Of a DNA stretch of 64,000 nucleotides, positions 1-12,787 are shown piece by piece. The position numbers and the translations under genes are program-made. The notes beneath the pieces were generated by a model that was given only the letters and a program-made list of their open reading frames with translations, made no database searches and had not been told where the DNA came from. Origin of the DNA: Cladobotryum mycophilum (Eukaryota; Ascomycota; Sordariomycetes; Hypocreales; Hypocreaceae); the NCBI GenBank assembly GCA_036429605.1, contig CM071590.1, positions 3,906,001-3,970,000 on the forward strand, given 5' to 3'. The first letter of the stretch is position 1, and the number at the start of each line of letters is the position of its first letter.

Positions 1-1582
1 ATGGATATCTATCCATCTATCCATCCATCTCAGTACATTGCTTCAAAGTGTCCCATGCACTTGTATCTCGGCTGAATTCTGTCTCTCTGTCTCTCTGTCC
101 GTCCGTCTTGGATTTCGCGCATCTCGTCAGCACCTTGAAGCAAACGCTGCGATGACTTGGGTGGTTCCGCTCTCTCGTGGGCATTGAACCCACCGTGGGC
201 TTTGCTCAAGGCCCATACCATCTTTAACAGCACCGCCTCGATTCCCATTCCCCATTCATGCGGCTGAAGATACCCGTCCTACAGTGCCACCGCAGTCGGC
301 ATAGCACTGCCTTAATTTGAACCTTTTGCACCACCACCTGGCCAAGATTAAACTCAGCATGAAGCATTCCTTACCGTGTCTTAGATGGTGCTGATTAGCT
401 AGCTAGACCTCCCGTGTTCGGTCGATTGCTCTTCTGCTTCACACACATATAGAGACAATCTAGAGGTCACCGTAGGTATAAGCCCCCCGTCCATCGGCGC
501 GTGCCGAAAAAAACGAGGCTCTCGTTCAACCCAGCCCCGTAAGGCAGATTCCTACCAGCGAGGCGCTGCTAACAAGCTTACACGAAGGGTGGTGAGAAGG
601 GTGGAGGACAGGTTTCTGCAGGACATTTTTTTTTTTTTGCACAGATACCTACTGACCTACCACCTAGAGGTAGGGATGCCACACGACACAACGGTCGAGG
701 CGCCACCCCCCCAATCTTCCGCCCTTTTCTCAATAACTCCAGGGAACCGTAGCTCATGGCGCGCGCGAGTCGATCGGTGTGAATCATAGGATGTCGCCGT
801 AACTGCCGAGGGAGGGAAGCATGTCAAGTCCTACGTACAGGGCGGGAAGAAAGGGAAGAGAGAGAAAAAAGCTTGACTTTAAAGCCATTAACCAGAACGA
901 GATGTAGTTCTCTTTGGCAGCATGGCATGGCTGCAGCAAGTCTTTCCACCCCCGGCGACGGATGTGCTCCCCCGGGGGGGCTGCTGCAGAGAGAGAGAGA
1001 GAGGGCTGAACAGCGTTGCCGGGCCTTCGGAGTCGATGATCAAATTCCACCTACCAGCTTCCATGAACGGGGGCGGGCGGGGAGGGGAGGGGGGGGGGGG
1101 CGTATGCACAATCATGGGCATGGCATCATCATCAACCCGGCGAAATAGAACCGTTGTCGGGTGAATTCAATGAAAAATGGTGAGAGCACGCAACATTATT
1201 GATAGCGTTGTTTAGGTTTAATAGGCTTTTGCTTCCCTTATAGTAGAGCTGCGTGTGGGGTTGGACTACTAACTTCGGTATGTACGTCATTTCATACACC
1301 GTCCACTCAACATTCGACCACGTGATGCAAAATGGGAGATGGTCCATCACTTGTTTGGGAGACCAGCGCCAACCTCACTCCACCTCATTTGATATTGGTA
1401 TTCCCCCTTTCAAGCGACCCTGCGCTGTCTGTTTCCTACGGGCCCAGAGTATTATCTATTTCCCTTTCACTTCATTGATAACCTCGGCAAGGGAATCCCT
1501 TCGCTTAGTCATAACCATTCCCATCTAATCTAATCCCAACCTCGTTTCGTTTCGTTTCAACGCCCTATATTACTTACCCACC
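1..1582. other. Intergenic, upstream of DUF202 gene
   Basis: No convincing coding region; the open frames are short, overlap on both strands and have no recognisable domain. The stretch contains simple-sequence tracts (CCAT-type repeats at the very start, a GA tract near 990-1005, a G-rich run near 1078-1100). It ends in a region that should hold the promoter and leader of the DUF202 gene. A CACGTG E-box lies at 1319-1324, about 260 bases before that gene's start codon. Confidence 0.6.
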
Positions 1583-2243
1583 ATGTTCCAGGTTCGTCTA
1601 GATGTGGGGATTCAACACCCCGGCACCTACCGTAGTATCATATAGGTGACATGAGCTGATTCATTGCGTACGACAGCCTCACCCAGAGGAGCATCTTCAC
1701 CTCCGTCTCCACAGAGCACGGTCTGTCATCTTGACCAACGAAGAGTGAGTTTTGCTTCATGGCGGCATGTCCTGTTCTAGTTCCCCTCGACCTATGTGAA
1801 TCCAAAGGGCTTGCCAATGCCCCCCCCCCCCCCGCAGACAAAAAGCCCTTTCATACATATCCCATTCTCTAACCCAGACTTTGCCTGCTTCTTCCCCCTC
1901 CTCCAGACTCGTCGAAATCCGCGCCTCCCAGCGCACCTTTGAAGGCGCCTACATGCGCACCGCCCTCGGCCTCTTCTCCTTCTCCCTCGTCGTCCTCAAG
2001 ATCTTCACCGACGAGTTCTACCCGATCGGCGCCCTCGTCGCCGCCTACGCCTCCGCCATCCTGCTCGTCGCTGCCTACCGCCGCTACCAGGGCCATCGCC
2101 AGTTCTTCGTCGCCGAGTCGCCCGACGGCGTCTACCGCCGCAAGTTCCGGACCAGCGGCGACACGGTGCTGCTCCTGACTGCGCTGAGCCTGTGCGCCTA
2201 CTCGACGCTGCTTGTCCTGCTGTGGAGGTTGGCCAAGTTGTGA
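1583..2243 (+). CDS. DUF202 domain small membrane protein
   Basis: Three coding exons are proposed: 1583-1591 (only Met-Phe-Gln), 1677-1744 and 1907-2243, giving about 137 residues. The last exon carries a DUF202-type fold: an R-x-S-Q-R-T-F-E-G-A-Y segment leading into a first membrane helix, then two more hydrophobic helices (roughly GALVAAYASAILLVAAY and VLLLTALSLCAYSTLLVLL), with basic residues between helices 2 and 3. DUF202 is shared with Vtc1 of the vacuolar polyphosphate complex, but this protein is not clearly Vtc1, and I infer only a small three-helix membrane protein. Donors are GTTCGT and GTGAGT. The second acceptor is uncertain: in-phase acceptors also exist after 1837 and 1876, which would add up to 23 residues including a Ser-Pro-Ser-Ser segment. 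The short first exon rests on splice phase alone. Confidence 0.75.
1820..1833 (+). repeat. C14 homopolymer in intron 2 of DUF202 gene
   Basis: Fourteen consecutive C precede GCAG at 1834-1837, forming an unusual polypyrimidine tract just before a possible 3' splice site. A run this long is prone to sequencing error and lies inside the proposed second intron. Confidence 0.85.
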
Positions 2244-5200
2244 ATGTTAAAAGGGGGAAGGGGTTTATGCCACTGACATTAAACGTCCTTTTTTTGAGCC
2301 TTTTCTTTTTTCCTTCACTGTTGCTTAAACCCCTCAAGGTTTCAGGGGACTACATCTCTCCTTACTGATCTTTGATCAACGATTTGAGCATTTAATATAA
2401 TGTTGCTCGTGTCTTTGTATGCATATATGGAAGGATGATTGAACATGGTCCATTCATCATTGTCTGTCCATCGTCCCATTAAGCCACTTAAGCTGCTTGC
2501 ATGAAGTTTAGGAGTTTCTGTTATTTTGTTTAGCAATCGCACTGTGTTTTTTTTCCCTCTTTCAGCAGTGTCTAGTCTAGCTATACCACTATAATCAGGA
2601 GGTTATTCATGATAAAATATTTACGCCGCGTGGTGTACATACGTATCGTCAATACCAACATCTCATGATATTACATGGCAGCCCCAACAATGACAATGGA
2701 TTGTGGGATCACTTGGGGAGAGCAAGCGCCTAGCGTTTTAGGAATACTTTTTTTGTGCGTTTCCTTAATGAAAATGAATTCTTTCATATGACGCCTATCT
2801 GAAGAAGTAAGATGAAAGCATGGCATTTGTGTCAGAAGACTTGTGGTATAGGAAAGAAGAATGACTAGTAGATAGCAACAAGACTGTAGTAATCTCAGAC
2901 CCTCGTCTAAACAACCGGGCTTCTCTAAGCTATATATCCTACCACGTTGCTCTAGGAGACATTGGGGGTACCCTAACACACACTGACCTCCCGATTCTCC
3001 GTAGATCCTCCCATGTCAAGAGATCAAGTACACCAAGAGTTTACGGGAGGGGAGGTAGGTCATTGCCCGTATATCAAGACCAAGAAAGTCCATCTAGATA
3101 CAAAGGCAACTAGTACTGTTCAGATCACTCCTATTCTACCCCTAAGCAGTAATATTGACCCGTACAGCACTGTATGAACCCGAACCCCCTCCATCATATC
3201 CCTCAAGGCTCGTGGGAAGGTAAAAAAAAAGACCAAACGCAACGAAGTTGAAAGCAAGAATATCAATAATGAATCACTAACATCGTCACCCCTGCCTCTG
3301 ACTGTTTTCTAGCAATCTTCACCCCCCCCCCAAAGCCTTTGGATTCTAATAAGAACTATAAAAATACCCTCAACATCTGAACTCTAGCCCACGAGCACTC
3401 GATCAGGCTTCACCAACCCAGCTTGTAATCAACCTCAACCCTTCTTCACACTCTCAACTACCTCCATTCACAACCAATGATATTCAAGGGCCTACGCAAA
3501 AGACCCCATTACTGATTTGCACGATACGTAAGATCCCGGAATTTGGCAAGCCATCATATTTGTATTATAGCTTAGTAGCTGGAGTAATAACGCTGCTTAA
3601 AAACTTGTAAAAAAAACTCATCTTTTTCTGATATATCCAGCTTCGTGCCAAAATAAGATAGTAACCAGGAGGGAAAATTGATATTGCAAGATAGGAAAAG
3701 AAAACCCGCAAGTACGCCAACGTCCCATTTTAAAACCCAAAAGAAATCCAATAACCAAGGAGGAAAAACTGTACAGACCTACCGAGATGCAGAAACCCTC
3801 CCTCCCCCAGGACCTGTTTTTTTTTGTCAGGATAAGCAAATCTGCCTTCCACAAGCAAAACGCTTAACTGCCCAGCACTTTGCATAGTCCTGACCGGCTT
3901 CATACACATCCGATTCCTACCATCATCGCCAGCCATGCTTAGCAAATTCACGTAATTCCACCCCAAGAGAAGTGGAAAAACCATGTAGCAAAGCGGGAAA
4001 ATCTGCACCTCCATTCCTCCCACCAAGCAAACGCTCCTCCACCCAAAGAATATTTCCTCCGAAAAATGCAAGAAAAGCCCAAGATAGAATAATAATAGTA
4101 AAAATAAAATAAAAAAAGTCTAACTCGCTTTGTTTTTTTCCAAAACACCACTCTCCAAGTCTAAAGGTCTCTTCCGGCCGTTTGCTGCGTAATTGGGAAA
4201 ATACAGATCATCAAAAAAGGGATCTCTTTTTATGTTTTCGCACCCGTTGCTGCCGTTTGTTGAAGCGAACATTGATGTAAATAGCACGAGAAATGGATTC
4301 GTTCTTGTCTAAGCGTAAGTCAAGGTCTGATAACGATGGAAGTTGTGCGAATAGTCGTCGAGGAAGCATCCAACAAATGGGACATCTGCGGGTTCTGATT
4401 GCATCAAAAACACATCCACCGAATGGCTCTGCGAATTATAGTTGGTAACGTTGGGAGGCGGTGGAAACTGAAAACGGTTCCACGATGCGATGAAGAGGTA
4501 GCTGTGTCAAGACTTGAGGATCAAATCAAAGACAGTATGGCCAGCTGCATAATCAACTGGCCCCAAGGTAGATTGGTCCTGTCAGCAACCTTTTGCATCA
4601 AACTGTGCCGCCGGGCTCCTCGAGGACATCGGCGATGCTGACACAGTGGGGAATATGACTTCGGCACTCACAATGCCGTGTCTCTCCATACTGTCACATA
4701 GCATAGTCCGTGGCCCTATAGTTTGTCGCCCAGCCCCCTCTTCTTGGAATCTCAGCACAGACAGCCCGAAAAAAACCTGCCCAAATCTGACAGCCGCATT
4801 GGGCCCGCAGTTGGGGGTAAGAAAACCAACCAGTGGGGTTCCAGGAATAGAGCCGTACAGAGGGGGGTTCTGACCCAGTCTGGTCATTCATGCTCTGGTC
4901 CAAGCGGAACTTTCCGGTCAAATAGTTCACCGCCAAATGTCGTCCCAATAAGGTTTCTGACTTTCCAAGACGGTCGTGTTATCGTGCAATTGGTTAGACG
5001 TTATCAAAAAGTGATCCTCCCCTCCCCTCCCCTGTCCGTGTATGGATCGGTAAACCGAGAACCGTCGGCTTTCATTTGAATGTTTCCCGCCCATTGCATT
5101 CATGGGATTCTCAAAAGTCGAGATAAACTCATAATTCGCGATATCCTAATCGAAGTACCGATGTTTTGAACCGTATTTTTGACGTTCCTTGGGGTTCTCG

Positions 5201-5614
5201 CCTCTCCTCTCCCACAGCTCAGCCCCGCGGGCTCTGAAATAACCCATTTATGACTATGCGTTTCAGTAAAGATATCGGTATATCAAACCCCCAACCCCCC
5301 GCTTCCTGTCTCTTGTCTCAATCCACCTTGAATTGCCATTCGGACACCGAATGGTCCATTCTCTCAATTGTTTATCAGTTTCGGTTTGTTTTCTTGGGTC
5401 GGAAGCCCTCCCGGCCAGTGGTTCGAAAGTCCTCAATTTCCATGGGACTTGAATTCGAATTCTCGAGTATTCGAAGCTATCGAGAGGGACAAAATAGTTA
5501 AAACCCAAAGAAAAAAAGAAAAAGAAAAAAGATTCAAGGCTTAGAAACTGCAATGACGCCTTATCATATTTGTCGTCTCGAGTCGTGGTCTTCTTCTTCC
5601 TCTTTCTCGTCCTC
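2244..5614. other. Intergenic between convergent genes
   Basis: About 3.4 kb between the 3' ends of the DUF202 gene (+) and the Zn2Cys6 regulator (-). Open frames are short, unrelated to known domains and overlap on both strands. Base composition is AT-richer than in the genes. I see no tRNA-like A/B boxes, no inverted-repeat element and no gene. Confidence 0.55.
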
Positions 5615-7060
5615 TTACATGTGGTGAGTTCCACCGCCACCGCCATCTCCATATCCCCATGCTCCGTATTCATCCCCTCGCCGCGAATAAGGCATCTGAT
5701 GTTGGGGCTGCTGCTGTTGTGACATGAGTTGCTGCTGGGGCTGCTGCCAGGACATCGGGTTCGATGATGGTACCACTCCCGCGACCATGGGCCCGGCGGT
5801 GGGATCCAGAGCCTGCCCTGCACCTGCATCCATACCGCCCATTGCTACACCCATTGTGGGTGCGTACATGTCCGCATATGCGCCCGGTTGCCGCTCATAA
5901 GACCGGTTTTGACCCATTTGGTAGTACTGAGATGCTTGCTGAGATGACATGAGTTCTCCACTGAACGACATGGAGCGGCCCGGAGGGGGCATGTTGCTCC
6001 ACGCCATAGCTTCACCACCAGATTCCGTGTCCGAGGTCGTCCAGGTCGTCGCGGCAGCTGGTGCATGTGAATATGGTGCAAATTGCCCGCTAATAGGCGA
6101 TTCCGCAGGATAGGATCGCCAGGCCATGTTCTGCTCTCCGCTTTTCGAAATCGGGTTGCCGTTGGCATCTGTCGTCATCCAGTTTGCTGCGGGCTGCTCT
6201 CTCATCCCATATTGAATTTCAGTTGGGAGACCAGTCAATGGTACTGTGATTCCGGTGGCTGTTGTCAGCTTACCCTTTCAAGGCAAGAGAGAGAAGGGAG
6301 AGGGGGGGAGAAAGGGTCATCAACATGTGCAATATTTGACTCACCTTTTCCGTCAGGAGGAAAGTACTCGCCGCCAGGAGTCTGGATAGTGGGGGTCCCC
6401 ATATTGGGCACTTGTGGGACTGGCATCGGCGGATACGGCTGCTGATGTGAGGTTAATTCAGCTGGGCTGCCACCGGGGATCGCTGGCGATGAGGATGCTG
6501 TCGGAACATTGGAACTTCCTGGAGGCGCTTGGGTAGGCAGCTTGGTGTCGCCCATAGGCTGCTGGTCCACGGGGTAAAAACTGCACTCTTTCTTAAGCCG
6601 GATGCAGTTCATGCACCGGTTCTGGACGTCTGGGGATGCGATACAGCGAATCTTACGCCGACGACAGTGGCCTTGTTGCGCGAAAGTTTCAGCTATGCGG
6701 TCGATAAACTCTATGAAAATCGAAGAACGCCAACTTACTGCAGGCAATAGATGTTCGATGGTAACCCAACTTATTTCTCTTCTTCTCTCCCGAGGCTCCC
6801 GCCGAGGTTTGTTGTTCCGATGAACTGTTGGAAGGCGCACCAACTGAGGGGGTCGAGTATGATCTTTTCAATACATGGTTAGGATCGCTACTATTGTTGA
6901 AGCTCATCGAGGAGTCCTGGCTTTCGCCCAAGCTGCCGGCGGGGGATGTCTGAGGTGGCATGGCGTAGTTCGTCGGAGCGTATGTTGACTGTGACATGTC
7001 GATGTCTGCCGCGCTTGGGTCCGGCGGCGCTGGATAGTGGTAGGACGCCGTTGAAGTCAT
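5615..7060 (-). CDS. Zn2Cys6 (Gal4-type) transcription factor
   Basis: Likely a sequence-specific nuclear DNA-binding regulator; targets unknown. Exons (minus strand) are 7060-6739, 6671-6345 and 6258-5615, giving 430 residues. The binuclear zinc cluster spans about residues 107-137: C107-x2-C110-x6-C117, then C127-x2-C130-x6-C137, with the basic CRRRKIRC core. The first intron (67 bases) falls between the first and second zinc-ligand cysteines, so neither long frame alone shows the complete motif. The N-terminal 100 residues are Ser/Pro/Tyr-rich and disordered-looking. The C-terminal half is rich in Pro, Gln, Met and Gly, resembling an activation region. I see no fungal-specific (Fungal_trans) middle homology domain; the protein is shorter than most family members. 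The start ATG at 7060 opens the only frame that leads into the cluster. It sits next to a 15 kb gene desert that may contain a very long leader or promoter. Confidence 0.88.
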
Positions 7061-8506
7061 TAACTTTGATGATGGGTGGTAGGTCGATCCCGGGTCTCCG
7101 GTCTGGCACGTCTTTTGCTTGGAGCGAACAGGGGGCGGGCGATGAGGGCCATGAAAGGCTGTGTCCGGGTGTAGTGACGTTTGGTGTGTTGGTGACGGTG
7201 GTTGGTGATGAGCGAATCTGGGGGCCGAGATCCTGAGGTTTCCGGCAGCCTGGACGTGTCTTTTTCTCTCCCTCTCTCTCTTGAGGTTGCGTTGGCGTCA
7301 AGTGGCGAAGTGTAACAGGCCTAGAAAATACGGTGGTAAATTTCAGGTGACGATCGTTCCCAACTAGACTTGGCGAGGCTGATTCTGCTGGTGCGGTATC
7401 GCTGTTGCTGTTGGTAGTGGTGATAATGATGATGATGGTAGTGCTGGTGTTGTTGTTGTATGCTTCTTCTCTCCAGCAACTGCCCGCAACGCGACAACAA
7501 GGACCATGACACGACCAAAGGTCCAGGCACCGAGGGGGAGGAAACAGATTGATGACAGTGACGGGGGTATCGGCCAGATCGATTGTAGGTTCAGTGGCCG
7601 TCGTGCGCCCTATGCAACCACGATCTGGGATCCTCAAGTGAATGGCTGGACAGACGGGCCCCCCAGGCTATAGGGCTACACAAATGCCTGTCACTTTTTT
7701 TTTGTTGGTGGCAATGGCCAGGGTAAGGGAGGAGGACGTCGTCAACGCTCGACAGGCCCTTTCAGGGTGGGGAGGCGAGACTGGGAGGTTTTAAGCAAGA
7801 CACCAAATCTTCTTCGTGTTTGATAGTAGCACCCGTTGGCGGAAATAGAGAGACTCGATAGGACAGACGTTACAGGGTCGAAGGGAGACAGGTAGGAGGG
7901 GATCCACAATGAATGAGAGATGTGATGTAGGTCGGACTATGAAATTCCCGCGTGTTCGAGGCCGGAAAGGTTTAATGCAGGTGCCGAACGGCGTCGCCGG
8001 CAAACGACGTAGTAGGTGGATGAGATGGATGGATGGATGGCCGGATGGATGGATGAATGGTTTTCCTCAGACAAAAGGGGATGATGATGCAAGAGAAAGT
8101 GAGGCGAAGTTGAGGTGAGGCGAGGCGAGGCGAGACGAGGCAAGGCGAGTTTGGATAATGTACCCCCCGTTTATCTCCAAAAAAAAACCCTGGATAGAGG
8201 AATGCGTGAAGGTAGGGTGTGTGGTGGTATGTGAAAATGTGAATGTACGTATGTATGAGCCTGAATATAACGTGGGCTGTTCAAGGTGAGCGGGTGGGAA
8301 GGGGGAAGGGGGGATGGTAAAACAATGCAATAACTAGTAGTATTGCGGATTGGATGAGGGCGTGTCCAAACGGCTGGCTTATCGCGCGCTGGGGGGAGGG
8401 ATATGTAAGGATGATGACAAAGGAGAGAGAGAGAGAGAGAGGGCAATGGCAAGACGATGACGATGGTTTAACGAGAAAGAAGAAAAGCAATGAGAGTAGG
8501 AGCAAC

Positions 8507-8507
8507 C

Positions 8508-8540
<33 letters not shown>
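8507..8540 (+). repeat. (CAGA)n microsatellite
   Basis: About eight and a half tandem CAGA units, followed by degenerate CAGG/GGCA units up to about 8580. Intergenic. Confidence 0.9.
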
Positions 8541-8545
<5 letters not shown>

Positions 8546-8937
8546 GCAGGGCAGGCAAGAGGCAGGCAAGAGGCAGGTAGAGACAAGAGACGGACGGACA
8601 GATAGGTGGTACTGCTTTAAGTCTAAGTCTGCATTGTATTGGTAAAAGTAAGGTAAAACTTGAAAAAAAGAGAGGAATAATAATAAGACTCCATTTACGA
8701 GGGGGAGTATTATGGAGTATGTCTGACTACTACTACTGACCCCGGCCGTGTAAAAAAGACAGGACGGGGGCCTCGGCTGGGGTGAGAAGAGGTGAGAAAC
8801 AGAGGAGGGAGGGGTGTTCATTAAACAAACACCACCTACTATTACTATAGACAAGCAGCTACTGCTACCTATACTTACTTTAGTAGTAGTAGTAGACAGC
8901 AGATTCGGTCCATGGTTAATTTTTAATTTTTAAATTC

Positions 8938-8962
8938 TTTTTTTTTTTTTTTTTTTTTTTTT
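8938..8962 (+). repeat. Poly-T run (T25)
   Basis: Twenty-five consecutive T in the gene desert, preceded by AT-rich sequence. It could be poly-A of a retrotransposed sequence read on the other strand, but no element is recognisable beside it, so I call it a homopolymer only. Confidence 0.85.
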
Positions 8963-9687
8963 GGTTCTTTCTTTCTTGGTCTTGTCTCTCCAATTTTTAT
9001 TTTGTCTCTCATTTCCTTCTCCCGTAGTTCTAGCAGCCCCATGGAATGGGTCTCTGTTTTGGGTGAGGGAGGAGAGTGACGGGGGTCCGAAAGAGGAGCC
9101 ACAATTAGTACAGCAACACACACACTCTCTCTAGCAGTAAAAGCAAAGACTGGGAAGGGAGAGAGGAAAGAAGAAGAAAAGAAGAAGACGAAAAGGGCCA
9201 GGGTTTTGACAAGAGTGTCCTGTCCCTCTCTCTGTTTTGTCAGGGCTTATGCAGACTTGCTCCATTCAAGCATTGTACTATATGTACGGAGTATAGAGCA
9301 GCAAGTAGCAGAGGGAATAGAGGCAGTAGTAGTATCCATCGAATATGTGCGCGTGCGCGTGCGTGTGCGTGGCGGCGCATGAGTGCAGAACCCTGTCAGG
9401 CGAAAGAAAAAAAGAATTAAAGATAACGAGAGAGCTAATTTTCTGTCTGGTCGTGGTCTTGGTATTGGGTCTTGGTAATGGCTATGACTGTGGGAAAAGA
9501 AAACAACAATCCAGAGGGGGCAGCGGAATTTGAGTCGTCCAAAAGTGAGATCCATCCATGAAGGCATACATACAGACAGGCAGGTCTGGGCAAGTCAGTC
9601 AGGCAAGGTCAGGTCAGCAGCCTCTTCCTTGTTGGTCCAAAACTACAGGCACTGGAAGTCTGGACACCACTGAACGGGGGGACAGCA

Positions 9688-9709
9688 AGAGAGAGGAAGA
9701 GAGAGAGAC

Positions 9710-9741
<32 letters not shown>
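9688..9741 (+). repeat. GA-rich microsatellite
   Basis: Mixed GAGA/GACA units ending in about ten perfect GA repeats (9721-9741). Intergenic. Confidence 0.85.
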
Positions 9742-12711
9742 GCTGTGGAGGGTCGTGTTGAAAGGGGCATCCCCTGTTCCCGAGTCCCCCAATGGCTAGC
9801 ACCCCAGGCCCTCTCAGCTCAATCAACCACTCTGCCAGTCGAGCAGGGTTGTAGAAAAATCGTGGGAACATTGAGCGGGGCGAGGTGCTATACGATGAAT
9901 CCATTTAGGGCAACGCATAGGCAAGTCCATACAGAATAGTGGTATGTACTAAGTGTATAGTAGTATGTAGGTATGCGTATGCGATGCGTATGCGTGGGTG
10001 GTATGTAGAAATGAGGAGAGCGAGAGAGGGGAGGAGGGGAAAGGAAAGGAGGGGGATGGGGACATCAGGATCCCAAGATTTCATCATAATCATCATCATC
10101 ATCACTAATTCAAGGGGAGGAGGGGAGGGGAGGGGAGGGTGGGAGATGGTACGATTCAATCAATCACATCAATCAATCAATCAATCAATGAAAGGAATTT
10201 CTGGGCATGCAAGTTGTTTGGATGGGATGGATGTGATGAGATGGGATGGGATGTGATGTGATGGAGGGGATGGAGGAGGAGGGAAAGGGAGGGATGGAAA
10301 GAGGTACCAAAGTATCTTTTCGTACAGGCACCGTTAATCTCAAGGTCCAGGCAAGTTCAAGGTTCCAGTTGTTCAAGGTACCTACTCGGTCAGGTACTCC
10401 GGAGGTCGAGGGCAAGTGGTTGGTAGCTGGAGGCATGTACCAAAGTACCAGGTACCCGCAAGACACCCACCAAAGTGCCGCCTGTAGGTACAGAAAAACC
10501 CCCGGTACATCCAATCGCCCGCCTAGAGCGTTCAATTGGTTTTCCCTTTTCCCGCGTAATCCGTTGCCCGAATGACAACGTTTCCCCGTTTGGGCGCCAC
10601 CTGAGAAGGTCAAAGCCCATAAACTAGCTCCGCGAGTTACCACCTGCGGCCGCTTGTCACCAATCTTGACTTAGTTTTATTTTTCTTTGATTATTTTCTT
10701 TTTTTCTATTTTCTTTTTTTTCTGTTTTTTTCTTTGTTACTTGCTCTCTCTCGCTCTCTTTCCTTCTCTTGTGTCTTTCCCCTCTTTCCCCCCACGAGAC
10801 ATAAAAATACAAAGTAATAAAATACTACAAGTAATAAATAAATAAAATAACACAACATAAAAAGGAAAAATGACTTGCAATTCCATCACCGCTTTTGATA
10901 AAGTCTCTTTTTATCATCATGTGGTACTTCCCAATCCGGCTCAGCGAGGCGGGCGGGCTGCTGGGGTCCAAGACTCCTCCATTCCGATACCACCACTCTC
11001 ACTCACTCATTTAACGCTTCGGTTTACCACCTCAGGTATACAGAGAGAGAAGGGGGAAAGCAAGGCGAGGTAGGGAGAGCATCACAACCAATGACTACTC
11101 TCAGGACCTGCATGCATCAATACATACATACTTGCTTGCTTGCTGGCCCGGCAGGCAAGAAAAAGAAGAAAGAAAAGAAAGAAAAAAAAAGAAGACATGC
11201 TCTCTCTCTCTCTCGCTCGTTTTTTGTCGCTTGCGCAATCCTTGCCTACTGGGTAGCAGCAGCAGCAGCATCATCATCATCAATGGTGGCATATGGATGG
11301 ATATGTAAGGTAGGCCCGCAATGTAATGTTGGTATGTATGCGCATATAATATATTATAAACTAGGTACTTACTTAGTTATCCTGTACGCATATACGTGCA
11401 TATACACACTCCTCCTCCTCCTCATCCTCCACCACCACCTTGTCAAGGTAACTTTATAGGACCCTTTGTAGGTGAACCTAAAAAAACTTATTTGCTTGTG
11501 TAGACGTTGAGTACTACTCCATCCGGCAAATTCTCGTTTCTTATTTTCTTTTTCTTTCTTCTTCTACTCACACCCCTCACCCCCTCCCCTCTACTGCTGC
11601 TGCTGCTGCTGCTTGCTTAACCACACCTCTAAAATATCGTAACCACACCTCAAAACTACCCACCTCCTGTCCAATGCCCAGAATTGGACAAACAGCAACA
11701 TTGCTTGGCTTCCTAGTACTAAGCGGCAGTTCGCGAAACAGGACGCTTGGACAGTCAGCTTTACATAGAACCACAGTCAATGAACAATAAGGTACGGAGT
11801 ACTGTCTCGTGCTTCGGCCTCTGAGATTTCGGCACGGGCACCACCAGATACACTCACTTACTAGCGTGTGCTCAACGACAAGGTAGCCACTGAGTCAGAA
11901 TATAAAATATGGATACACGTACTCTGTATATACCTACGTACCTTGTATCGGCATACCTAGATTCATCGTTGGAACCATGTACGTACGAATGTACAAGTAT
12001 GATATTCTAAGAAACAAAAGTGCCTCCGTGGAGAATGAGCAAAACATGGTACCTTTGCAGATTCGTATTGGAGTGCACATCTACTTGCAGACCTAACAAA
12101 TTATTTGATTGGGGAGGGGAGGAGGAGAAGAGAGGAGACACTTGCGCTGCTCCAGGGAAAAAGGGCTAGTACATGCTGGTATGTACGTACATACATTAGC
12201 AGGTAGTCATATGTACTCCGTACTAAGTTTCTGTCAAGGGTTGCGAGTGGCAGAGTCGTATCGCCCCCACCCGTCTGTCCCGTTCGTTTCTCTGATCGAT
12301 GTTGCTTTCACAGATCGAGCCAGGGCTAGGCCAGGAAGCTCTTCAGCGAATCCTGGTTTGCCAAGCCGGTGGATCCTCCCAGCGGCGGGAGTCCTAGCAC
12401 CTCGGAAGCTCCCTTGCTCCCTGAACCATGTCTCTCTAGCACCACTGGCGCCAACGCGTTTAGCCAAATCTAGTGTAGTAGGAATCACACCCCCTACCGC
12501 CGGTGATGACCGACAGAGAGCAACAAGAACGGCAATCACTTCTCACCACGCTGTGCTAGCATCTCAGATGATCTGCCTCCATCCTGTTAGTCAGGTTGAT
12601 AGAGGTGCAAAGAAGCAAGCCTGGCCCCCGGACAAGAATGTGGGTGTCAGCAGTAGCAAATCCCGGCTACGCGGATTTCCGGTCCCAGCCGCGCTACTGT
12701 GGTGGTGGTGG

Positions 12712-12746
<35 letters not shown>

Positions 12747-12760
12747 GTTATTATTGTTAT
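12712..12760 (+). repeat. TTA/ATT trinucleotide microsatellite
   Basis: About 16 TTA-type units with TAG and TTG interruptions, preceded by five GTG units. It creates an artificial poly-leucine stretch in one reading frame. Confidence 0.88.
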
Positions 12761-12787
12761 GCTCCGGATTTGATTTGATTTGTATTA

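Larger units (their letters stand above)
7061..10680. other. Gene desert part 1: likely leader/promoter of the regulator
   Basis: No credible gene. The plus strand is strongly purine-rich between about 8.0 and 10.3 kb (GA, GGA, GGAT, CAGA tracts), so the strand in the sense of the regulator at 5615-7060 is pyrimidine-rich, as is usual for fungal promoters and long leaders. Microsatellites at 8026-8056 (GGAT-type), 8507-8540 (CAGA), 8938-8962 (T25), 9688-9741 (GA) and 10169-10189 (ATCA) dominate. A cluster of nine GTAC tetramers lies at 10304-10508. The open frames seen here are products of the repeats. Confidence 0.5.

Noticed and set aside
6891..7637. 248-codon minus frame upstream of the regulator
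   Set aside because: Overlaps exon 1 of the Zn2Cys6 gene in another frame and is made of Thr/Ser low complexity from ATG/ATT repeats.
8507..8580. CRISPR-like repeats
   Set aside because: Simple CAGA microsatellite with no spacers, and the genome is eukaryotic.
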